Shown: positions 7,039-15,803, counted from the stretch's first letter. The stretch is 43,212 bases of DNA from Candidatus Rokuibacteriota bacterium (GCA_003221615.1 QHSQ01000105.1:1-43212), one strand, 5' to 3'. Notes: generated from the sequence alone by a model not told the origin. Program-made: numbers and translations.

Positions 7039-7845
7039 ATGACGCTTCGGGGCGTCCCCGTGCTCCAGTACGACGGGCTCGGGATCTCGCTTCCGGCGGA
7101 CGTGGACGACCGTCTCGCGAGCCACTGGGTCACGCCGGTCGGGCTGGGGCGGCAGCTCGGGTTGATTCGCGAATTCGGGCATCGGGTCGTCAGGCTCTAC
7201 GACGCCTGGGCCCGCGGCGAGGAAGAGTGGCCCGCACGCTCGCCGGTCGTGCTGACCTTCGACGACGGCCGCGCCGCGGACTATGAGGTGGCCTTCCCTC
7301 TCCTGCTGGCCGCGGGGGTGCGCGCCGAGTTCTTCATCAACACCGCCACGATTGGGCAGCTCGGCTATCTCACCTGGAGCCGCATCGCCGAGATGCAACG
7401 CGCTGGGATGTCGTTTCAGTCGCACTCGCACGATCATGTCCCGCTGCCGGCCTTGCCGGCCCGGCAGCTCAGCAACGAGCTCCGGATCTCGAAGCGTCTC
7501 ATCGAGGACCGCGTAGGGCGCGCGGTGGATTTCCTGGCGGCACCGCACGGCCTGATTGACCGCCGCGTCGTCGAGGCCGCGCAGGACGCCGGCTATCAGG
7601 CGGTGTGCGCCTCGCGCGGTTGGCCCGCGCGCCCCGGCGCCGCGATCGTGAATCGGGTCACCGTGCTCCGCGACACGACCGAGCTGCAGTTCAGGGCGCT
7701 GCTCGCCCGTCAGCCGCGCGCTTACGTCCCGGCGGTCGCGCGCACGCTGCTGGCGCGCCTCCAGCACCGCGGCGCTCGCGCGCGCTCCGAGGACCGGCCC
7801 GTGCTCTGGGGCGCATGGGCGAACAACTCGAAGGGCTCGTCGTGA
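7039..7845 (+). CDS. Polysaccharide deacetylase (NodB-like)
   Basis: 268 residues with NodB-homology signatures: LTFDDG (about residues 72-77, metal and catalytic Asp), SHSHDH (metal His pair) and APHG. The fold family removes N-acetyl groups from polysaccharides such as poly-GlcNAc, peptidoglycan or exopolysaccharide. No signal peptide or membrane segment is visible, so it may act in the cytoplasm or on a lipid-linked intermediate, as suggested for deacetylases in XrtA/PEP-CTERM exopolysaccharide loci. It begins three bases after the YvcK-like gene and is followed 31 bases later by a GDP-mannose dehydratase, within a run ending in PrsK/PrsR-like genes. Confidence 0.88.
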   Translation: MTLRGVPVLQYDGLGISLPADVDDRLASHWVTPVGLGRQLGLIREFGHRVVRLYDAWARGEEEWPARSPVVLTFDDGRAADYEVAFPLLLAAGVRAEFFINTATIGQLGYLTWSRIAEMQRAGMSFQSHSHDHVPLPALPARQLSNELRISKRLIEDRVGRAVDFLAAPHGLIDRRVVEAAQDAGYQAVCASRGWPARPGAAIVNRVTVLRDTTELQFRALLARQPRAYVPAVARTLLARLQHRGARARSEDRPVLWGAWANNSKGSS

Positions 7846-7876
7846 TCGCCGCGACCGACGGCACTGGACCTTGTCG

Positions 7877-8854
7877 ATGAAGACCGCTCTGATCACCGGC
7901 ATCACCGGTCAGGACGGCAGCTACCTGGCCGAGTACCTGGTCGGTCTGGGCTACAGGGTCTACGGCCTCGTCCGTTCCGACGCAGGACTCGCGAGCTGGC
8001 TCTCGCCGATTGCCGATCGACTCGAGCTTGTTCGAGGCGATATGCGTGACCACGCCTCCCTCGAGATGGCGTTCGAGAAGGCGCGACCCGACGAAGTGTA
8101 CAACCTCGCCAGCCAGACATCCGTGCCGACAAGCTGGGAGCTGCCGGACCAGACGTGCGACATCAACGTCGGCGGCCTCGCACGGCTTCTGCAGATCGTG
8201 GAACGGCGTCGACCGTACACACGCGTGTATCAAGCGTCGAGCTCCGACATGTTCGGCGACGTCGACGGCAGCCGCCATGAGTTGACGCCGCTTCGTCCCA
8301 CCTCGCCTTACGGCATCTCGAAGATGGCAGCTCACAGGCTCTGCGACGCGTACCGGCGCCGAGGCATCTACGCGGTGAGCGGCATTCTGTTCAACCATGA
8401 GTCACCGAGGCGGCGCCCGGAGATGGTCACTCGCAAGATCACCCGAGCGGTCGCGGCCTGGGCGCACGGCGATCGCACCAAGCTCAAGCTCGGCGACCTT
8501 GGAGCGCGGCGCGACTGGGGTTTCGCGGGAGACTACGTCAGGGCGATGCACGCGATGCTCCAGCAGCCGTTGCCCAAGGACTATGTCCTCGGCACCGGCA
8601 AGTCGCACAGCGTCGGGGACTTCCTGGCGCAGTCCCTGGCCGCGCTGCGCCTCTTGAACGGCAAGGGGTTGGCCTTCTCGACCTTGGAGGAGTGGGTGGA
8701 GATCGATCCCGGCCTGCTGCGCGTGGGCGAGATCCACAATGCGCGGGCCGACGCGGCGCAAGCGCGCCGGGATTTCGGCTGGACACCGCACGTCGGGTTT
8801 CCCGCCCTGGTGCGCATGATGCTCGAGGCCGACCTGAAGGCGCTCGCGTCGTGA
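7877..8854 (+). CDS. gmd: GDP-mannose 4,6-dehydratase family (short-chain sugar dehydratase)
   Basis: 325 residues from the ATG at 7877; a TTG two codons upstream is also possible. It carries the NAD(P) motif GITGQDGSYLAEY at the N-terminus, YNLASQTSV, the catalytic Tyr/Lys in PYGISK, and the strongly Gmd-like NHESPRR and VTRKITRAV. These enzymes convert GDP-mannose to GDP-4-keto-6-deoxymannose for deoxy sugars in exopolysaccharide or O-antigen. The catalytic segment reads QASSSDMFG, where E. coli Gmd has Thr and Glu (QASTSELYG): a conservative Ser and an Asp in place of Glu. It is shorter than E. coli Gmd (about 370). A related nucleotide-sugar dehydratase with another substrate is possible. 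The stop overlaps the next ATG by one base. Confidence 0.82.
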   Translation: MKTALITGITGQDGSYLAEYLVGLGYRVYGLVRSDAGLASWLSPIADRLELVRGDMRDHASLEMAFEKARPDEVYNLASQTSVPTSWELPDQTCDINVGGLARLLQIVERRRPYTRVYQASSSDMFGDVDGSRHELTPLRPTSPYGISKMAAHRLCDAYRRRGIYAVSGILFNHESPRRRPEMVTRKITRAVAAWAHGDRTKLKLGDLGARRDWGFAGDYVRAMHAMLQQPLPKDYVLGTGKSHSVGDFLAQSLAALRLLNGKGLAFSTLEEWVEIDPGLLRVGEIHNARADAAQARRDFGWTPHVGFPALVRMMLEADLKALAS

Positions 8855-9471
8855 TGATCGGGCTCGCCGGCGGCACCGGCTCGGGGAAAACCTCGATCGT
8901 CCGAAGCCTCGTCGCCCGAGTCGGTGGGTGTGCGATCGATCTCGAGTCGTACGCGCTCGACCGGAGCGCCTTGCCGCCCGACGAGCGGAGCCAGATCGGT
9001 GACGACGAGCCAGCCTCCATCGACACGGCGCTGCTGGTCGCGCAGCTCACGGACCTGCGGCGCGGCGAAGCGATTCGGAAGCCGGTGTACTCCGCCGAGG
9101 CCCACGCGCGCACGGGAGTCGAAGTGGTCGCTCCCGCGCGGCTCGTGCTCGTCGAAGGCCTGTTCACGCTGTGGTGGGGCTCTCTCCGGTCGCTCCTGGA
9201 CGTGAAGGTGTTCGTCGATGCGCCGGCCGACCTCCGGCTCATCCGGCGGATCCGGAGAGATCTCGCGGATCGCGGTCGCACCGTGGAGCAGGTGTTGTAT
9301 CAGTATTCGGGTCCGGTGCGGGCCGCGCACGAGCGCTACGTGGAGCCGACGCGCGTCCACGCCGACGTCGTCGTCACCAACGACGGCCCGCTCGACGACG
9401 CGGTCAAGCAGGTCATCGCGCTCGTGCGGCGCAAACGGGTCAACGGCCTGGCCGACGCGGCCCAGCTCTGA
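8854..9471 (+). CDS. udk: Uridine kinase family protein
   Basis: 205 residues from the ATG at 8854, which overlaps the preceding stop (TGATG). The P-loop GGTGSGKT lies at residues 6-13. LPPDER, the Asp-rich IDTALLVAQL segment, EGLFTLW and the long FVDAPADLRLIRRIRRDLADRG signature (split by my reading) match uridine/cytidine kinase, as does the VRAAHERYVEPTRVHAD end. It would phosphorylate uridine to UMP, feeding UTP and hence nucleotide-sugar supply, which fits the sugar-metabolism neighbours. Family length is about 210. A phosphoribulokinase-like paralog with another substrate cannot be excluded. Confidence 0.82.
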   Translation: MIGLAGGTGSGKTSIVRSLVARVGGCAIDLESYALDRSALPPDERSQIGDDEPASIDTALLVAQLTDLRRGEAIRKPVYSAEAHARTGVEVVAPARLVLVEGLFTLWWGSLRSLLDVKVFVDAPADLRLIRRIRRDLADRGRTVEQVLYQYSGPVRAAHERYVEPTRVHADVVVTNDGPLDDAVKQVIALVRRKRVNGLADAAQL

Positions 9472-9473
9472 CG

Positions 9474-10664
9474 ATGAGTGCTCGCCCCGACGCCCGCCGG
9501 ACCTCGCGAACCCGCTACGACTATCGCGCCCGGTGGCTCGGCTTCACCCGGCGTCTGGGCACCGCCGTGACACTCGACGAGCTGGCGCCGAAGCTTGTCG
9601 ACGCCGTCGTGGAGACGGTCGGCGCGACCGGCGCCCTCTTATATCTGGGAGATGCGGGCAAGGGCGGGCTGCACCCGGTCGCCGCCGCCGGCACCGGGTA
9701 TCCGGCACCCACGTTCGCCGACGAGACGCACTCGCTGGCCGCCTCGCTCCGGGCTCGGCGGAGCCCGCTCGTCCTCGAGAATGGCTCGACCGCGGCGTGG
9801 CGCGGGTCGACGGAGGTGCGGGCGGTGGCCGAAGGGTCAGTAATCCTTCCGCTTCGCTGGGGCGGCGAGCTGGTCGGGCTGCTGGCGATCGGTAGCGAAC
9901 GGAGCGGAGAGTCGTATACGAGCGACGACCTCGAGCTCATGGAGACCGTCGGGGGACAGGCCGCCGCCGCCATCGCCACCGCGCAGCTGTCGGAGAGCCG
10001 GGCGCGGTCGCGGGAGCTCGGGGCGTTGCACCGGCTCACCTCGCTCGTCGGCCACGACCTCAAGAACTCGATCACGGCGCTCTCGATGCTGAGCGAGAAC
10101 GCGCTGAAGAACTTCGAGGACCGGGAGTTCCAGCGTGTCGTGCTCAACACGATCGCCCAGACGGTGGACCGCATGAAGTCGCTGCTCGGGCGGCTCCGCG
10201 AGGCGCCCACCCCCACACGGCTTCGTCTCGAGCCGGTCGACCTGGCGACGCTCGCGCGGGAGGCGGCGGCGCCGGTCGCCAGGAACGACCGGGTCCGCCT
10301 CGTGATGGAGCTGACGCCGCTGTCGATCTCGGCGGACGGCGAGGCGCTCGCCCGGGTGATCCAGAGCCTCGTCACCAATGCCGTGCAGTCGATCGAGGGC
10401 TACGGCACCGTCCAGCTGAAGACCTACGCGGAAAGCGGCCGAGCCGTCGTATCGATCACCGACACCGGCTGTGGCATGTCGGAAGAATTCGTGCGCACGT
10501 CCTTGTTCGCGCCGTCCGGCTCCAGCCGGAGCGGTGGCTGGGAGATCGGCCTCTACGACGCCAGGGGGCTCGTCGAAGCCCACGGCGGCACCATCGACGT
10601 GTCGAGCAAGACAGGGAGCGGGACCACCTTTTCGCTGCGGCTCCCCATCGGAGGGCGGACATGA
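9474..10664 (+). CDS. prsK: GAF-domain histidine kinase, PrsK-like
   Basis: 396 residues from the ATG at 9474. A GAF domain spans about 30-170; the dimerisation/phosphoacceptor segment is VGHDLKNSITAL with His194; an HATPase domain follows (N box VIQSLVTNAVQS, DTGCGMS, then GLYDARGLVEAHGG and GTTFSLRLP). The HDLKN box and the unusual C-terminal segment with Tyr-x-x-Arg following Gly-Leu resemble PrsK, the kinase of PEP-CTERM/exosortase and exopolysaccharide systems. Proteobacterial PrsK is much longer because of an N-terminal membrane domain, which is missing here, so this would be a soluble sensor. It overlaps the PrsR-like gene by ATGA. Confidence 0.82.
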   Translation: MSARPDARRTSRTRYDYRARWLGFTRRLGTAVTLDELAPKLVDAVVETVGATGALLYLGDAGKGGLHPVAAAGTGYPAPTFADETHSLAASLRARRSPLVLENGSTAAWRGSTEVRAVAEGSVILPLRWGGELVGLLAIGSERSGESYTSDDLELMETVGGQAAAAIATAQLSESRARSRELGALHRLTSLVGHDLKNSITALSMLSENALKNFEDREFQRVVLNTIAQTVDRMKSLLGRLREAPTPTRLRLEPVDLATLAREAAAPVARNDRVRLVMELTPLSISADGEALARVIQSLVTNAVQSIEGYGTVQLKTYAESGRAVVSITDTGCGMSEEFVRTSLFAPSGSSRSGGWEIGLYDARGLVEAHGGTIDVSSKTGSGTTFSLRLPIGGRT

Positions 10665-12010
10665 AGCCCAAGCTGCTCATCGTCGAGGACGAGGAGCCGA
10701 TCCGCACCCAGCTCACCTCTGCGCTGCGCGACGATTTCACACTCTTCTTCGCCGAGGATCGCGCCGAGGCGCTCTCGGCGGTCGCGTGCGAGCGGCCGGC
10801 GGTCGTCAGCCTCGACCTCGGGCTACCACCGCACCCGGAAAGCTCAGAGTGTGGTCTCGAAGCGCTCGACCAGATCATGCGGACCGCGCCGGCGACCAAG
10901 GTCGTCGTGCTCACCGGCAACGGCGGCCGCGAGAGCGTGATCCGCTCGGTCCAGCTCGGCGCCTTCGACTACCACCAGAAGCCGATCCAGCTTCCCGACC
11001 TCAAGGTGATGCTGCAGCGGGCCGCCAATCTGCAGACGCTCGAGGCCGAAGCCGAGAAGCGCGGCAACGAGACGTTGATCCGTTTCGCGGACATGCTGGG
11101 CCACACGCCCGGCATGCGCGAGATCTTCGCCGTCGTGAGCCGCATCGCGCGGAGCGACGTCACCGTGCTGATCCAGGGCGAGAGCGGAACGGGCAAGGAG
11201 CTCTTGGCGCGGGCCGTTCACGCGAACAGCGCCCGGAGCACCCGCCCGTTCGTGGCGATCAACTGCGGCGCGATCCCCGACACGCTGTTGGAATCCGAGC
11301 TGTTCGGCCACGAGCGCGGCGCCTATACCGGCGCGTACACTCAGCGAAAGGGCAAGCTCGAGCTGGCGGACGGCGGCACGCTCTTCCTCGATGAGATCGG
11401 GGAGATGAGTCCCCCCCTGCAGGTGAAGCTCCTACGCTTCCTCCAGGAGCGGGAGCTCGAGCGCGTCGGGGGTCGTGGGGTGCTCCGCGTCGACGCCCGG
11501 GTCGTCGCCGCGACCAACAAGGACCTGAAGGCCGAGCTACAGGCACGGCGGTTCCGCGAAGATCTCTACTATCGTCTGTCGGTCGTGAACCTGACCCTCC
11601 CGCCGCTGCGCGAACGCGGGGAGGACGTCATGCTGATCGCCAACGCGCTCCTCCAGCGGACCTGCAAGGCCCACCGGCGCAAGCTCCGCTTCGGAAGCTC
11701 GGCCCTCGAGGCCATCGCGCACCATCCCTGGCCCGGCAACGTCCGTGAGCTCGAGAACGCGGTGGAGCGGGCGGTCCTGATGGCCCACGGCAAGCTCGTC
11801 GAAGCCCGCGACCTGGGCATCGAGCTGAAGGAGCGGCCTACGGCGTCGCTTCGAGAGGCTCGGGACCGGGCGGAGCGGGGCGCCCTCGTGGAAGCGCTCG
11901 TCAAGACGCGCGGAAACATCACACAGGCCTCGCGGCTCCTGGCGGTGAGCCGTCCGACTCTCCACGGCTTGATCACCCGTTACGAGGTCAGCACCCGGGA
12001 TTTCAAGTAA
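10661..12010 (+). CDS. prsR: Sigma-54-dependent response regulator, PrsR-like
   Basis: 449 residues. The receiver (about 1-120) has LIVEDEE and Asp52 in VSLDLGLPP; the AAA+ domain has GESGTGKE, GAYTGA (Tyr for the usual Phe in the sigma-54-contacting loop), FLDEIGEM and PLRERGED; the Fis-type helix-turn-helix is near the end (GNITQASRLLAVSRPTL). The opening MKPKLLIVED, TLDLGLPP-like strand and LREARDRAER linker are characteristic of PrsR, the PEP-CTERM-box regulator acting with PrsK. It overlaps the kinase gene (ATGA), so the pair is coupled. Likely targets are sigma-54 promoters of exopolysaccharide or surface-protein genes. No exosortase is in the window. Confidence 0.88.
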   Translation: MKPKLLIVEDEEPIRTQLTSALRDDFTLFFAEDRAEALSAVACERPAVVSLDLGLPPHPESSECGLEALDQIMRTAPATKVVVLTGNGGRESVIRSVQLGAFDYHQKPIQLPDLKVMLQRAANLQTLEAEAEKRGNETLIRFADMLGHTPGMREIFAVVSRIARSDVTVLIQGESGTGKELLARAVHANSARSTRPFVAINCGAIPDTLLESELFGHERGAYTGAYTQRKGKLELADGGTLFLDEIGEMSPPLQVKLLRFLQERELERVGGRGVLRVDARVVAATNKDLKAELQARRFREDLYYRLSVVNLTLPPLRERGEDVMLIANALLQRTCKAHRRKLRFGSSALEAIAHHPWPGNVRELENAVERAVLMAHGKLVEARDLGIELKERPTASLREARDRAERGALVEALVKTRGNITQASRLLAVSRPTLHGLITRYEVSTRDFK

Positions 12011-12017
12011 GGACGGC

Positions 12018-12047
12018 TTGCCCTCGGATCCCCAACGCTCGCATAAT
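12018..12047 (+). promoter_or_regulatory. Possible sigma-70-type promoter for the TAXI gene
   Basis: TTGCCC (12018-12023) and CATAAT (12042-12047) are separated by 18 bp, in the gap between the PrsR-like gene and the TAXI receptor gene. The gap contains no clear sigma-54 site. The match is moderate only. Confidence 0.3.
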
Positions 12048-12136
12048 CCAGGTCATTTCGGTCGCGGACGTGTCAGAATCGGCGGAGGATTCGGGAGCGA
12101 GCCGGGCGTCGCCGCTCCAGTAGAGGAGGACAAGCC

Positions 12137-13129
12137 GTGAAAACCGTCATCACCTGGTCCGTCATGCTTCTGGTGCTATTCGCCTGGACGAGTCCGTCCG
12201 GGGCCGTCGAGGACATGGGGCTGATCACCGGCGGCGACAAGGGCACCTACTATCAGTTCGGCCTCGATCTGCAGAAGCTCGTGAAGCCCGCGGGTATCAA
12301 CCTGAACGTCTATACCTCGAAGGGCTCGATCGAAAACGTGTACGCGGTCTACCAGCGGCCGGGGGTTCCGATGGGCATCGTGCAATCGGACGTCCTGGCG
12401 TTCGTGTCACGCGTGCAGACGGACCAGACGCTCCAGCGGATCGCGAAGAAGACGAGGATGGTCTTCCCGCTCTACAACGAGGAAGTTCATCTGCTCGGCA
12501 AGAAGGGCATCACCGACTTCGACGATCTCGCCGGGCGCAGGGTCGCGGTCGGCCGCGACGGCAGCGGCACGTATCTCACGGCGCGCCTTCTCTTCAAGCT
12601 CTCCGAAGTCGCGCCCAGCGAGATGGTGCCGATCGACACGGGCGAGGCGCTGGCCGAGCTCAAGGCGGGCCGCATCGACGCGATGTTCTACGTGGCCGGC
12701 TATCCGGTGAAGCTCCTCAAGGAGGACGTCACCGACAAGGACAACCTCGCCCTGATCCCGATCACCAACAAGAGCGTCCTCGAGTTCTACCCGCAGGCCG
12801 AGATTCCGGCGGGCGTCTACCCGTGGCAGGCGACCGCGGTCAACACCGCGGCGGTCAAGGCGGTGCTCGTCTCGTTCGACTTCCGCCGCCGGGATTGCGA
12901 CAACGTCGGCAAGTTCGCGCAGATCCTGTCGAAGAACCTCGACACGCTGCAGAAGACCGGCCACGCGAAGTGGAAGGTGGTCGACCTGAACTATCCGCTT
13001 CGCGGCTGGGAGCAGTACGACTGCGTCCGGAAGTATCTCGGCAAAGCGCCGGCGGCGGCCGCCGCGCCCACACAGCGCAGCAGCCAGAATCCCGTCTTCG
13101 ACGCGATCAAGGGAGCGCTCGACCAGTAG
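12137..13129 (+). CDS. TAXI-family solute-binding protein (orphan TRAP receptor)
   Basis: 330 residues with an N-terminal signal peptide (about 1-23, hydrophobic core MLLVLFAW, cleavage after SGA). The opening LITGGDKGTYYQFG, SKGSIENV, VQSDVLAF and AVGRDGSGTYLTARLL are typical of TAXI receptors of tripartite ATP-independent transporters, which capture substrates such as glutamate or other carboxylates in the periplasm. The region about 225-300 departs from the usual C-terminal part. The ribosome site is GAGGAGG, about seven bases before the start. No DctQ/DctM membrane partner is adjacent, so it must use a distant transporter or act as a sensor subunit. The ligand is unknown. Confidence 0.82.
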   Translation: MKTVITWSVMLLVLFAWTSPSGAVEDMGLITGGDKGTYYQFGLDLQKLVKPAGINLNVYTSKGSIENVYAVYQRPGVPMGIVQSDVLAFVSRVQTDQTLQRIAKKTRMVFPLYNEEVHLLGKKGITDFDDLAGRRVAVGRDGSGTYLTARLLFKLSEVAPSEMVPIDTGEALAELKAGRIDAMFYVAGYPVKLLKEDVTDKDNLALIPITNKSVLEFYPQAEIPAGVYPWQATAVNTAAVKAVLVSFDFRRRDCDNVGKFAQILSKNLDTLQKTGHAKWKVVDLNYPLRGWEQYDCVRKYLGKAPAAAAAPTQRSSQNPVFDAIKGALDQ

Positions 13130-13144
13130 CCTCGTCGAGCGCGG

Positions 13145-13187
13145 CTCGTCGGCGCGCCTGATCCCTCGAGGATCAGGCGCCGACGAG
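13145..13187. terminator. Bidirectional hairpin terminator between convergent genes
   Basis: A perfect 11-bp stem (GCGCCTGATCC at 13154-13164 with GGATCAGGCGC at 13170-13180) encloses a 5-base loop; with a 2-base bulge it extends outward through CTCGTCGG/CGACGAG. It lies between the convergent TAXI and pit genes and overlaps the last codons of pit. There is no long T tract. Confidence 0.7.
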
Positions 13188-14165
13188 GCGCAACAGCATC
13201 CAGGTCACGGCCGCGACGATCGCCGAGGCGGGGATCGTCAGGATCCACGCCCACAGGATTTTCCCCGCCACGCCCCAGCGCACGGCCGAGAAGCGCTGAA
13301 TCGCGCCCACGCCCATGATCGAGCCGCTGATGGTCTGCGTGGTGCTCACCGGAATGCCGGCGATCGCGGTACCGAGCAAGGTGATCGCGCCCGCCGTCTC
13401 GGCGCAGAAGCCGCCCACGGGCCGCAGCTTGGTGATTCGCATCCCCATCGTCTTCACGATGCGCCAGCCGCCCGCCATCGTGCCAAGACCAAGCGCGGCG
13501 TGGGCCGCCAGGACGACCCAGAAGGGCACGTAGAACTCGGGGCCGAGATGTCCGGTGGTGAAGAGGAGCACCGCGATGATCCCCATCGTCTTCTGAGCGT
13601 CGTTGGTGCCGTGCCCCAGGCTGTAGGCAGCCGCCGACAGGAGCTGGCCGCGACGGAAGATCTTGTCGACGCGTCCTGGAGTCTGGTTCTTGAAGACGTT
13701 GATCACCAGCACCATCATCGTGAAGCCGACGACCAGGCCGATCAGCGGCGCCAGGATCATGAACGCCCCGATCTTCAGGAGGCCGCTGGCGACCAGCGAG
13801 CCGAAGCCCGCTTTGACCACGGCCGCGCCCGCGAAGCCACCGATCAGCGCGTGGGAGGAGCTGGTCGGCAATCCCCAGACCCACGTGATCAGGTCCCACA
13901 CGATCGCGCCGATGAGTCCCGCCACGATCACCCACTGGTCGACCACGGCGGTGTCGACGACGCCCTTGCCGACCGTGCGCGCCACGCTCACGCCGAAGCC
14001 GAACGCGGCGACGAAGTTGAAGAACGCCGCCCAGACGACCGCCTGCAGCGGCGTCAGCACACGGGTCGACACGACGGTGGCGATCGAGTTGGCGGCGTCG
14101 TGGAAACCGTTGAAGAAGTCGAAGACGAGCGCGATGAAGATGATGACGACGATGGCCGTGAGCAC
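13173..14165 (-). CDS. pit: PiT-family inorganic phosphate transporter
   Basis: 330 residues, strongly hydrophobic with roughly ten membrane segments. Both PiT signature repeats are present: FNGFHDAANSIATVV near residue 18 and LGHGTNDAQKTMG in the second half, plus GLPTSSSHAL and PVSTTQT segments that form the transport core. PiT proteins move metal-phosphate (or sulfate in some relatives) into the cell with protons or sodium. It follows the DUF47 gene by 14 bases; that pairing is the usual bacterial Pit/accessory arrangement. The shared hairpin at its 3' end separates it from the convergent TAXI gene. Confidence 0.93.
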   Translation of the reverse strand: MLTAIVVIIFIALVFDFFNGFHDAANSIATVVSTRVLTPLQAVVWAAFFNFVAAFGFGVSVARTVGKGVVDTAVVDQWVIVAGLIGAIVWDLITWVWGLPTSSSHALIGGFAGAAVVKAGFGSLVASGLLKIGAFMILAPLIGLVVGFTMMVLVINVFKNQTPGRVDKIFRRGQLLSAAAYSLGHGTNDAQKTMGIIAVLLFTTGHLGPEFYVPFWVVLAAHAALGLGTMAGGWRIVKTMGMRITKLRPVGGFCAETAGAITLLGTAIAGIPVSTTQTISGSIMGVGAIQRFSAVRWGVAGKILWAWILTIPASAIVAAVTWMLLRLVGA

Positions 14166-14179
14166 GGCTCAGCTCGCCG

Positions 14180-14797
14180 TCAGGCCATCTTCAGGATGAT
14201 CCCCTCGATCACGTTGGCGACGTCCTCGCATCGATCGGTCACGATCTCCATCGTCTCGTAGATCTCTTTCCACTTGATGACCTCGATGGGGTCGCTCGCC
14301 TCGTCGAACATCGCGGCGAGACTGTCGCGCAGGAGCACGTCGGCGGTGTTCTCGAGCCGGTTCACCTCGACGGTGTGCTCGTGAAAGCCCGGGTCCATCG
14401 TGCGCAGGCACTTGATGGTGCGATCCATCGCGTGCGTGATGTTCACGATGACCTCGGCCATCGCCCGGCAGGCCGAGGTCGGCTCCTTGATGCGGTAGAC
14501 GACTAGCCGCTCGGCGGCCGCCTCGATGTAGTCCAGCACGTCGTCCAGGCGCGAGGCCAGGTCGTGGATGTCCTCGCGGTCGATCGGCGTGATGAAGGTC
14601 GTGTTGAGCTTCTTGATGATCTCGTGCGTCGTGTGGTCGCCCTGGTGCTCGACTTCCTTGATCGCGTGGGCCTTGGCCCGCGCGTCGCTGAAGTTGTGGA
14701 CCATCTCGTGCAGCAAGGCGGCGGCGCGGATGATGTGCTGGGACTGCTGCTCGAAGTAGTCGAAGAACCGAACTTCCTTCGGGATCAGGTTGAACAT
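14180..14797 (-). CDS. DUF47 (PhoU-like) phosphate transport accessory protein
   Basis: 205 residues, almost entirely helical, opening MFNLIPKEVRFFDYFEQQ. It shows the DUF47 pattern of Glu/Asp-rich metal sites (EVEHQGDHTTHEI, DREDIHDLASRLDDVLDYIE). DUF47 proteins resemble PhoU and are encoded beside PiT transporters, which they are thought to control. Here pit starts 14 bases downstream on the same strand. Upstream lies the end of the urease operon (ureD) and a hairpin element at 14853-14875 that probably separates the two units. Confidence 0.9.
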   Translation of the reverse strand: MFNLIPKEVRFFDYFEQQSQHIIRAAALLHEMVHNFSDARAKAHAIKEVEHQGDHTTHEIIKKLNTTFITPIDREDIHDLASRLDDVLDYIEAAAERLVVYRIKEPTSACRAMAEVIVNITHAMDRTIKCLRTMDPGFHEHTVEVNRLENTADVLLRDSLAAMFDEASDPIEVIKWKEIYETMEIVTDRCEDVANVIEGIILKMA

Positions 14798-14852
14798 TGA
14801 CCCGAGCCGAGTGTAACGGAAACGTCACAACTCCGCCAGTCCGTCTCACATG

Positions 14853-14875
14853 GGGGTCCCGAAATGGCCCCCAAT
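14853..14875. repeat. G/C palindromic element, copy A (possible terminator after ureD)
   Basis: GGGGGTCC-CGAAAT-GGCCCCC can form a 7-bp stem with one G.T pair. Its reverse complement, GGGGGCCATTTCGGGACCCCC, is nearly the same as copy B at 17629-17651 (GGCCATNTCGGGRCCCCC shared), in inverted orientation. It lies just after the ureD stop on the minus strand and may end the urease operon transcript. Confidence 0.5.
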
Positions 14876-14879
14876 CCCC

Positions 14880-15803
14880 CTAGCCCTTGCGCAGGGCGAG
14901 CGGAGGGAGTCCGAGCAGCGCGTGGCGCGCGAGTCGCCAGCATCCTTGGAGCGCGTCGACGAACGCGGGCGCGGTCGGCGCGAGGCAGCGGACCAGCACC
15001 CCGCGGCGCGGGAGCGTGGCGACGCCGAGGCGCGAGGTGTCACCGTCCGCGACGAGCTGCGCGACGTCGGCCGCGAAGCGGTCGCGGTCGAACTCGCCGA
15101 CGATCGCGATCGATGCGAAGTACGGGCGCGACTCCGCGAAACCGAGCCCATCGAAGGCGGGTTCGTCGTGAGCTCGAGGTCGCGCCTCGGCCGGCGGGGA
15201 CCCCTCCCCGCGACGGCCTGCCGCGCGCCCAACGCCGGCGCGGCCGCGCAGGACGAACCGATCGTGGAGGAGCCAGCCATAGCGATCGCGGATCGATACC
15301 GCGCTGTCGAGCACGGTGAAGCGCCACGCTTCGCCGAGCGCGATCCGGCCGGCGGAAAAGGCGTCGAGGAGGATGAGACCGGCCGTCTCGGCCAGATCGA
15401 CGTCGATCGTCTGCCGCAGGGCCGAGCCCGCGAACGGAATCGTGTGGTCGGGCACCCACTCGACGACCGCGCGCGGCCCGAGCGAGATCCGCACGCGCTG
15501 GAGAGTTTCCTCGCCTTGGGTACGGTACACGCGGGTAGCCGAGGGCGTCGTCAGGACGGCGTGCGCTCGCTCCGCCACCTCGACGTCGATCGAGAGCCGA
15601 TCGCCGCCGACCAGACCTCCTGTCGGGTTCAGCATCGAGACGACCGCCGCGGGATCGTCGAGCGCGACGGGCGCCAGAACCTGGAGCGGCAGCGTGTACC
15701 GGCAGCCCGCGACGACGGTGGCGGGGCCGCGCCGATCAAAGCGAAGCCGCAGGGCGCCGTCGCGGCCGACGCGGGCGGCGCCGAGCGATATTCCAACCGT
15801 CAC
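14880..15803 (-). CDS. ureD: Urease accessory protein UreD
   Basis: 307 residues. The UreD/UreH signatures are present: [12 protein letters not shown] (about 79-90), [23 protein letters not shown] and the [10 protein letters not shown] segment. UreD is the scaffold that binds apo-urease and, with UreF and UreG, guides nickel into the UreC active site. It is the last gene of the operon and its start overlaps the ureG stop (ATGA). Residues about 190-215 form a low-complexity Arg/Gly/Pro-rich insert that is not typical and probably a loop. Confidence 0.93.
   Translation of the reverse strand: MTVGISLGAARVGRDGALRLRFDRRGPATVVAGCRYTLPLQVLAPVALDDPAAVVSMLNPTGGLVGGDRLSIDVEVAERAHAVLTTPSATRVYRTQGEETLQRVRISLGPRAVVEWVPDHTIPFAGSALRQTIDVDLAETAGLILLDAFSAGRIALGEAWRFTVLDSAVSIRDRYGWLLHDRFVLRGRAGVGRAAGRRGEGSPPAEARPRAHDEPAFDGLGFAESRPYFASIAIVGEFDRDRFAADVAQLVADGDTSRLGVATLPRRGVLVRCLAPTAPAFVDALQGCWRLARHALLGLPPLALRKG

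Noticed and set aside
5398-7905. 835-codon minus-strand frame
   Set aside because: Antisense shadow of the small winged-helix, YvcK-like and deacetylase genes; no recognisable motif and no ribosome site.
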